Part shown: positions 58,725 to 64,000 of the stretch, piece after piece | Numbering within the stretch: the stretch's first letter is position 1 | Layout of the letters: each line of letters begins with the position of its first letter | Assembly: GCF_947331435.1 (NCBI RefSeq) | Contig: NZ_CAMZOF010000002.1 | Location: 434,001 to 498,000, forward strand | DNA: 64,000 bases | Direction of reading: 5' to 3' | Origin: Pelagibius sp. Alg239-R121 | Lineage (GTDB): Bacteria > Pseudomonadota > Alphaproteobacteria > Kiloniellales > Kiloniellaceae | Made by a program: the position numbers and the translations under genes | Notes under the pieces: generated by a model | The model's input: the letters and a program-made list of their open reading frames with translations, nothing else | The model's database searches: none | What the model was told of the DNA's origin: nothing

Positions 58725-59339
58725 ATGCCAGCTGTCATTCTGTACGAATACGAACCCACCCGCTCCGCGAAATGTCGCTGGGCACTGCTCGAAGCCGGCA
58801 TCGCTTATGAATCGCGGGGCAACAGCTACTCGGTCATAGGCAGCACAGAGCTGAAGGAGGTCAACCCGCTCGGAAAGCTACCGGCGGCTGTCATCGGGGG
58901 AAAAGCGCTGTTCGAATCTTCCGCCATTGTGACCGCCGTCGCCGATCTTGCACCGAAGCGGCATCTGATTGGCAAGCCAGGCACCTGGGAACGCAATCTG
59001 CACTACCAGTGGACTTCTTTTGCACTCAGCGAGTTGGAAGCCTGGGCCTGGACGGCTGTTTTGAACAGTCGCACACTATTGTTGTCGAAAGAACAGCACG
59101 TTCCCGAGATCTGTCCCCAGATGGCCTTTCTCTTCAAACGAAGCGCCACACTGCTTGATGCTGAACTGGAGCGCTCCGACTATCTGATTGGCAATCGTTT
59201 TTCGGTTGCCGACATCATCGTCGGATATGCGGCCAACCTGGGCCGGCGCTGCGGTTACCTGGACGAAGGACTTCCCAACGTCCTCCGTTACTTGCAGCGC
59301 CTGTTTCAGCGTGAGCATTGCACGTTGTTTCAAGAGTAA
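58725..59339 (+). CDS. Glutathione S-transferase family protein
   Basis: The 204-residue protein has a thioredoxin-like N-terminal domain (VILYEYEPTRSAKCRWALLEAGIAYESRG...NPLGKLPAAVIGGKALFESSAIVTAVADL, with the cis-Pro and ES pair that bind glutathione). Its helical C-terminal domain reads LLDAELERSDYLIGNRFSVADIIVGYAANLGRRCGYL. It probably conjugates glutathione to an electrophile or acts as a glutathione-dependent isomerase. It reads away from the TetR gene, 125 bases from the operator; whether TetR controls it is not clear. Confidence 0.87.
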   Translation: MPAVILYEYEPTRSAKCRWALLEAGIAYESRGNSYSVIGSTELKEVNPLGKLPAAVIGGKALFESSAIVTAVADLAPKRHLIGKPGTWERNLHYQWTSFALSELEAWAWTAVLNSRTLLLSKEQHVPEICPQMAFLFKRSATLLDAELERSDYLIGNRFSVADIIVGYAANLGRRCGYLDEGLPNVLRYLQRLFQREHCTLFQE

Positions 59340-59552
59340 GCCGTGAATCAAGAGTAGGCTGGGCATCAAAAACAGACCGGCAGCCCCGGAAAGACTTCGC
59401 CACACGACACAGCTTGACAAAATGAACGCTTGCTTGCAGGGTCGGCACATGACTTACGCAGGCACGAAACTCTTCGCTTTGAAACGGGTTCTCTTCAAGG
59501 GGACCTGGGATTATCGTGCGCGGTAAATAGCGCAGACATAGAGATCGCATTG

Positions 59553-59583
59553 AACCCCGCCGGTTTGGACGGGGTTTATTTTT
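59553..59583 (+). terminator. Rho-independent terminator between the GST and DapA-like genes
   Basis: AACCCCG (59553-59559) pairs with CGGGGTT (59570-59576), followed by TATTTTT. It lies 214 bases past the GST stop and 35 bases before the DapA-like start. A smaller hairpin (TGCGC...GCGCA, about 59517-59534) precedes it. The structure could end the GST transcript, a short leader RNA or a small RNA. Confidence 0.75.
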
Positions 59584-59617
59584 GTCTCGTCTCCGGCCCA
59601 ACAGGAGACGAAAAACC

Positions 59618-60517
59618 ATGAACAGCAACTCATCGGGCCTCAGCGGGTTATGGCTGCCGCTCATCACCCCCTTTCGCGACGGTGCGCTCGACGCTGCGTC
59701 CGTACGGCGCCTGGTTTCGCACTATCTGGCCGAAGCGGTCGACGGCCTCATCCTGGCAGCAACAACCGGTGAAGCCATGACCCTGGATGAAACGGAGGTC
59801 GAACAGCTCGTTTCGATCAGCGCTGAGGTGATCGCCGATAGCGGCAAGCCACTGCCGCTCTATCTCGGGCTCTCGGGCAGCGACACGCGGAAGCTCGCCA
59901 AAACCCTGGCGCACACCGCAAATTGGCCCATCCAGGGCTACCTGATTGCCTGCCCCTACTACTCGCGGCCATCTCAGGCGGGACTGTACCAACACTTTGC
60001 AGCTCTGTCGGAAGGCACTGAAAAGCCCATCCTGATCTACAACATCCCCTATAGAACGGGCGTCAATCTAGGCAACGAAACCCTCTTGCAGCTTGCGGAA
60101 CGCCCGAACATCGTCGGGCTCAAGGATTGCTGCGCCGATGCGGCCCAATCCTTTGAACTGCTGCGCGACCGGCCCTCTGGCTTTTCCGTCCTGACCGGCG
60201 AAGATGCTCTCTTTTACAGCGCACTGAGCCAGGGGGCGGACGGCGGCATTCTTGCCTCGGGCCATGTCATGACAGCGGCCTTCGCCGATATTCGGAACCG
60301 CCTGCTGCGAGGTGACCAGCCGGGCGCACTGTCGGACTGGCAACAACTTTCGAGCGTCCCGAAGCTACTCTTCTCGGAACCAAGTCCGTCGGCGGTCAAG
60401 CATTGGCTTTGGCGCGGTGGCCTCATCGACAGCCCTGAGGTGCGCCTGCCTATGATGCCCGTCACCGACGGGCTGGCGCAACGGATCAACCGGGCGATCG
60501 ATGGTCTTATACCATAG
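59618..60517 (+). CDS. DapA family: 4-hydroxy-tetrahydrodipicolinate synthase or related aldolase
   Basis: The ATG at 59618 follows AGGAGACG and gives 299 residues. The DHDPS/NAL barrel is complete: GLWLPLITPFRDGALDAASVRRLVSHYLAE, LAATTGEAMTLDETEVEQL, the Tyr in ILIYNIPYRTGVNLG and the Schiff-base Lys in NIVGLKDCCADA. The Thr-Thr-Gly-Glu motif and Arg in YRTG favour lysine-biosynthetic DapA, but related pyruvate aldolases share them. The active-site loop carries an unusual Cys pair (KDCCAD). It stands alone behind a terminator and is followed by the pentapeptide gene after 145 bases. Confidence 0.85.
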   Translation: MNSNSSGLSGLWLPLITPFRDGALDAASVRRLVSHYLAEAVDGLILAATTGEAMTLDETEVEQLVSISAEVIADSGKPLPLYLGLSGSDTRKLAKTLAHTANWPIQGYLIACPYYSRPSQAGLYQHFAALSEGTEKPILIYNIPYRTGVNLGNETLLQLAERPNIVGLKDCCADAAQSFELLRDRPSGFSVLTGEDALFYSALSQGADGGILASGHVMTAAFADIRNRLLRGDQPGALSDWQQLSSVPKLLFSEPSPSAVKHWLWRGGLIDSPEVRLPMMPVTDGLAQRINRAIDGLIP

Positions 60518-60662
60518 CAGCATTGGGGCGAGGCCTGTGTTTGCGCTAGTCTGCAACTGTGAATCGAAACCACCGGCGCAAAGCAACCTCGCCCATCGAT
60601 AGGTCATCATGGGTGCAGGCCGTTGTTGCGACTGTTTGTCTTCGCGACCGGGAGGAGCCCAC

Positions 60663-61508
60663 ATGCAGATGCTCGCTGTTGCCTGTACATTCGGCCTATC
60701 GAAACGACACCTGTTTTGGTCCGCCTGCATCGTGGTCTTGACGTTGACGCTCTCGGTGGCAAACCCCGTGAGCGCGCAGGACTTGACGACAGAGCAGGTT
60801 GCAGCACAGCTGGCCGTCGCCGCGAAGGAGTCGAAACAGCCGGACTTTTCCGGGCAGGACCTTTCCGGCCTGAATCTCTCCGGTCTGGACTTTCTGAGTG
60901 CGAACCTGCGCGGCTCCATCTTGAAGAACACCGACCTCTCAAAGACCAATCTGCGCGGGATTGAGGCTCAGAAGGCTGATTTGACCGGCGCGAACCTCTC
61001 GGAATCAAACCTGGATCTGGCGATCTTTCGGGCTGCGACATTGGTAGGCGCGGACCTGCGAAACTCCAGCGCCTTTTCGACCGTTTTCGCCGAGAGTGAT
61101 ATGTCGGGCACGGACCTGCGCGGTGCGCGGTTGGTGTCCAATTTCGAACGCACAAAACTCCACGATGCCAATCTGTCCGGTGCCACCCTTTCGGCGGATA
61201 TGAAGAACCAGCCCATGGGCCTGATGCGGGTCTCTCTGATCAAGGCGGATCTGACCGGCGCGAATCTGGAAAACGCCGACCTCGCCATGGGCATGCTTGA
61301 ATTCGCGGACTTCTCCAACGCCAGACTGACCGGCGCGAACCTGATGCAGGTTGAGGCGGCGGGCGCCCGCTTTACCGGTGCCGAATTGAGCGGGGCGGTT
61401 TTCAGAAAAGCGGATATCGAGAGTGCGCGCTTCAACGGCGCCAGCGGCGTGGATCAGATCATCGATCTGGATCAGGCTTTGAATGCGAATTCAGCGGTAT
61501 TTGACTGA
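60663..61508 (+). CDS. Secreted pentapeptide-repeat protein
   Basis: The ATG at 60663 follows GGAGG by about 8 bases and gives 281 residues. A signal peptide (IVVLTLTLSVANPVSAQ) precedes a short helix and then A(D/N)LXX pentapeptides for most of the chain: FSGQDLSGLNLSGLDFLSANLRGS, ADLTGANLSESNLDLAIF, VGADLRNSS, ADLTGANLENADLAMG, ARLTGANL. Such repeats form a right-handed quadrilateral helix used for protein contacts. It is followed 12 bases later by the quinoprotein-relay hydrolase, so it probably belongs to the periplasmic alcohol-oxidation system. Confidence 0.87.
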   Translation: MQMLAVACTFGLSKRHLFWSACIVVLTLTLSVANPVSAQDLTTEQVAAQLAVAAKESKQPDFSGQDLSGLNLSGLDFLSANLRGSILKNTDLSKTNLRGIEAQKADLTGANLSESNLDLAIFRAATLVGADLRNSSAFSTVFAESDMSGTDLRGARLVSNFERTKLHDANLSGATLSADMKNQPMGLMRVSLIKADLTGANLENADLAMGMLEFADFSNARLTGANLMQVEAAGARFTGAELSGAVFRKADIESARFNGASGVDQIIDLDQALNANSAVFD

Positions 61509-61520
61509 GGCTGAACCAGA

Positions 61521-62453
61521 ATGCACCTCAGCCTGACCTCAGCCCTCGCGGTCTTCCTGCTATCCCTGCAAGCACCGGTATCAGCCGCGGAAATTACGCC
61601 GGCCGACGTCACCGAAGTCGCCCCGGGGGCCTTCGTCCGTCACGGCGTTCACGCCCTGATCGACAAGAACAACGCCGGGGGCATCGCCAATATCGGATTT
61701 GTCATCGGTAGCGAAAGCATTGCGGTCATCGACAGCGGCGGCAGTTTTCTGGACGGCGCGCGTTTGCGGGCCGCGATCAAACAGCGCAGCAACCTGCCCA
61801 TCCGTTACGTGATCAACACGCACGTTCATCCGGACCACATCTTCGGCAACGCCGCTTTTTTACAGGACACGCCGATCTTTATCGGCCACCGCAACCTTCC
61901 CCGCGCCATGCAGGCCCGTGGCGCGCATTATCTGGCGGCCAACAAGCTTTTGATGTCTGCCGCAGCCTTCGAAGGAACCGAGGTTATTCCGCCATCGCAA
62001 ACGGTGGAGTCTCAGAGCGTTATCGACCTTGGAGAACGGCGTCTGGTTCTCGATGCCGTCAAGACCGCGCACACTGATGCCGATTTAACGGTCCTGGACG
62101 AAAGCACAGGAACCCTATGGACCGGCGATTTGCTCTTCCAGAAACACCTGCCGGTGGTTGATGGGCGACTGAAGGGCTGGCTTGAGGTCATGGACAAACT
62201 GTCGGCCCTGCCGGTCACGCGGGCAGTGCCCGGCCACGGACCGGTCTCTTTACCCTGGCCCGAGGCTCTGGAACCCCAGCGCGCCTATTTGACCAAGCTC
62301 GCCGGCGATCTTCGCGGCTTGATCGCCGAAGGTAAAACCATGCGCCATGCGTCATCGATTGCGGGGCAGTCGGAACGTGACAAGTGGCTGCTGTTCGAAG
62401 AGTTCAACACCCGCAATGCCACGGCAGGTTTTGCCGAACTTGAGTGGGAATAA
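61521..62453 (+). CDS. Quinoprotein relay system zinc metallo-hydrolase (SoxH-like)
   Basis: The 310-residue protein has a signal peptide (LTSALAVFLLSLQAPVSAAE) and a metallo-beta-lactamase fold with the metal motif H-x-H-x-D-H (YVINTHVHPDHIFGNAAFL), later ligand segments KTAHTDADLTVLDESTGTLWTGDLLF and a final His in AVPGHGPVSLPWPEAL. It matches the zinc hydrolases encoded with PQQ alcohol dehydrogenases and the SoxYZ-like carrier. With the next gene it probably handles a substrate bound to the carrier; the chemistry is not established. Confidence 0.87.
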   Translation: MHLSLTSALAVFLLSLQAPVSAAEITPADVTEVAPGAFVRHGVHALIDKNNAGGIANIGFVIGSESIAVIDSGGSFLDGARLRAAIKQRSNLPIRYVINTHVHPDHIFGNAAFLQDTPIFIGHRNLPRAMQARGAHYLAANKLLMSAAAFEGTEVIPPSQTVESQSVIDLGERRLVLDAVKTAHTDADLTVLDESTGTLWTGDLLFQKHLPVVDGRLKGWLEVMDKLSALPVTRAVPGHGPVSLPWPEALEPQRAYLTKLAGDLRGLIAEGKTMRHASSIAGQSERDKWLLFEEFNTRNATAGFAELEWE

Positions 62454-62559
62454 CGCGGTTTTGACCGGAGTTCGGTCCTCAGAGGGTGACCGGATGACGG
62501 AATTCGCATAGACTTCTGGCCGCTTGGAGAACATGCGGCACAGCGGATGGAGTAGAAGT

Positions 62560-63441
62560 ATGAGAGCTTTAACCCTGACCAGCGCAAATATGGCGCGCCG
62601 TTTCTTAACATCTCTGGCACTCTTCGCCGTGGCCAGTCTGCCCGCAGGCGCAGCTGTTGCCGCGGAAGACATCTGGCCTGAACTGAAGGAAGACATCTTC
62701 GGGGATCGCCCCATTCTGGATGGCCAGGACTGGGTTCAGCTCGAAGCCCCCTACCGCGCACACGACGCCGCGGTTGTGCCGATCGATATCGCCGCCCTGC
62801 GTCCGCAGGAGAAAGACCGCTACATCAAATCCATCACCCTGGTGATCGATGAAAACCCGGCGCCGGTCGCCGCCGTATTTCATCTGGGCAAGTCCATCGG
62901 CCTTGCCTCGCTCTCGACCCGGGTGCGGGTAAACGCTTATTCCCACATTCGCGCCATTGCCGAAGCCAACGATGGACAACTCTACATGGTCAGCCGTTTT
63001 GTGAAGGCTTCCGGCGGTTGCTCGGCGCCGGCCGGCAAGGATCCCGACGAGGCCCTGGCCAGCATGGGCAGGATGAAACTTCGGCAGTTCCCCATGTCCA
63101 CGAAACCCGCAGCACCGAAAGTCTCAACCGCCGTGAGCGGCGGGATGAGTGAGCTGCGGGAAGCGCAGATCATGATCCGCCATCCCAACCATTCCGGCCT
63201 GCAGATGGACCAGATCACACGCTATTTCATTCCCGCACATTACGTCAGCGACATCGAAGTCCGGCAGGGCGATGAAGTTATCCTGGCGGTTGAAGGCGCC
63301 ATTTCATTGAGCGAAGACCCCTCGATCCGTTTTCACTATGTGCCGAATGGCAGCAGCCAGCTCAATGTCGTGATCGAAGATACGGAAGATCAGGTTTTTA
63401 CGAAGTCCTGGGACATCCAATCCGCATCATCAGGTTCCTGA
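62560..63441 (+). CDS. Quinoprotein-associated fused SoxYZ-like carrier protein
   Basis: The ATG at 62560 gives 293 residues. A signal peptide (FLTSLALFAVASLPAGAAVAAE) precedes a SoxY-like half (DWVQLEAPYRAHDAAVVPIDIAALRPQEKDRYIKSITLVIDENPAPVAAVFHLG) that contains the carrier-type motif GGCSAPAGKDPDEAL. The SoxZ-like half follows (IMIRHPNHSGLQMDQITRYFIPAHYVSDIEVRQGDEVILAVEGAISLSEDPSIRFHYVP). In true SoxY the Cys sits at the C-terminus; here it is internal, as in the fused family found with PQQ dehydrogenases. It ends the pentapeptide-hydrolase-carrier operon. Confidence 0.88.
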   Translation: MRALTLTSANMARRFLTSLALFAVASLPAGAAVAAEDIWPELKEDIFGDRPILDGQDWVQLEAPYRAHDAAVVPIDIAALRPQEKDRYIKSITLVIDENPAPVAAVFHLGKSIGLASLSTRVRVNAYSHIRAIAEANDGQLYMVSRFVKASGGCSAPAGKDPDEALASMGRMKLRQFPMSTKPAAPKVSTAVSGGMSELREAQIMIRHPNHSGLQMDQITRYFIPAHYVSDIEVRQGDEVILAVEGAISLSEDPSIRFHYVPNGSSQLNVVIEDTEDQVFTKSWDIQSASSGS

Positions 63442-63522
63442 CGTCAGGGCGCTAATGATTTAGGCGGGGTTGCAGTTCGGGTAACCGCCGGCCCATTTCC
63501 TATTGCTGGAGGGCGGTTCACG

Positions 63523-63885
63523 TCAGAAACAGCGGATTTCGGCTTCTGCTTGCGCGCGCCTCAGGTCGGCAACCGCATTCTTGAACCCCACGCCCGCCCG
63601 AAAGACCGATCCCTTTTCACCGCCCAGGTGGCGGAGCTGCAGGACGGTCTCAGCCTCGATGTAGCGTTCATAGGGTAAGATGGAGGCAATGACATCGATG
63701 CTGCAGGAGCAGCGTTCCAGGACCTGACGAGTTTGACCATTGGTCGACATACAGGCAAAAACGTAGTCGGCCCGCGTCGCCGTGCTGTAGTCGTTGGTAA
63801 CATCGTGTGCAAAAACATCAGATGTTGCGGCGATGGGCAGCAACAATGCCATCCACAAAGCGGGTAAGATCAAATGATTCCGCAT
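63523..63885 (-). CDS. Small secreted Cys-rich protein, probable member of the quinoprotein cluster
   Basis: The 120-residue protein has a signal peptide (LILPALWMALLLPIAATSDVFAHD), then STATRADYVFACMSTNGQTRQVLERCSCSIDVIASILPYERYIEAETVLQLRHLGGEKGSVF and a helical tail ending EAEIRCF. The four mature Cys (C-x11-C-x-C and a C-terminal one) could form two disulfides or bind a metal or heme edge. I do not know a named domain. It converges on the SoxYZ-like carrier gene, whose neighbourhood suggests a periplasmic helper role. Confidence 0.75.
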   Translation of the reverse strand: MRNHLILPALWMALLLPIAATSDVFAHDVTNDYSTATRADYVFACMSTNGQTRQVLERCSCSIDVIASILPYERYIEAETVLQLRHLGGEKGSVFRAGVGFKNAVADLRRAQAEAEIRCF

Positions 63886-64000
63886 ATCGTTACCTCGCTT
63901 TTCGCCGACCCCGACAATTCTCCCAAAAATCGGGAGTCATCACAGGTCCAATATAACTTGCCCTTGGATAGCTTGATAGCAAGACCGGCGAACCGGAGCA

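Noticed and set aside
1-64000. CRISPR arrays, tRNA or rRNA genes, insertion sequences, prophage or integration sites
   Set aside because: No regularly spaced repeats, no transposase or integrase reading frames, and no recognisable RNA gene signatures were seen on either strand.

Overview
The window reads as a chromosomal piece of a moderately GC-rich alphaproteobacterium, probably of the Rhodospirillales/Kiloniellales type. This rests on the gene families present (TonB heme receptor with HemP, SoeABC, tripartite tricarboxylate transporter, XoxF with its usual satellite genes, GGAA/CGTT-type ECF promoters). It is inference from content, not a placement. I see no rRNA, tRNA, CRISPR array, insertion sequence or prophage. 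Almost all of the DNA is coding, in compact operons with ATGA- or GTGA-type overlaps.

Layout. (1) 1-4374: heme acquisition operon on the minus strand, hemP - TonB heme receptor - hmuS - hmuT (cut by the left edge), behind a Fur-like dyad. (2) 4868-5833: a lone D-2-hydroxyacid dehydrogenase. (3) 5907-20101: a sulfur block on the minus strand. A TctCBA transporter, a CoA-acylating aldehyde dehydrogenase of the SauS type and an ADP-forming CoA ligase (SucCD type) form one operon facing a LysR gene. After a 450-base leader follow SoeABC (cytoplasmic sulfite:quinone dehydrogenase) and a SulP transporter. Together they fit uptake of a sulfonate such as sulfoacetate, activation and reduction to sulfoacetaldehyde, then oxidation of released sulfite to sulfate; the C-S cleaving enzyme (Xsc) is not in the window. 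(4) 20123-33523: LysR genes and a catabolic cluster with Ldh_2-family dehydrogenase, DUF3726 protein, an unrecognised 566-residue protein, a degenerate M19 dipeptidase-like protein, an aldehyde dehydrogenase, a Mo-bis-MGD oxidoreductase and a dimethylformamidase-like large subunit. Its substrate is unknown.

(5) 33705-42278: an envelope cluster. A subtilase with 38 consecutive Asp residues is divergent from an ECF sigma/anti-sigma pair; both genes carry the same GGAAG-N16-CGTT promoter. Next come a secreted helical-repeat protein, a membrane protein, a divergent class A PBP-like protein, a small protein and a lipoprotein. (6) 42419-55015: the core of a lanthanide-type methanol (alcohol) dehydrogenase system: XoxF, XoxG cytochrome c, XoxJ-like binding protein, CxxxCW rhodanese-like protein, MxaD-like protein, beta-propeller protein, PQQ-system ABC transporter and binding protein, plus a tauABC-type ABC transporter with a DUF2380 protein. 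XoxF has the extra Asp typical of lanthanide enzymes. A strong terminator lies between xoxF and xoxG, and a perfect 9-bp stem hairpin lies just before the xoxF ribosome binding site.

(7) 55569-60517: a TraB-like protein, an acyl-CoA synthetase controlled by a TetR with a very clear 39-base operator, a GST-like protein and a DapA-family aldolase. (8) 60663-63885: a pentapeptide-repeat protein, a quinoprotein-relay metallo-hydrolase, a fused SoxYZ-like carrier and a small secreted protein, which belong functionally to the XoxF system.
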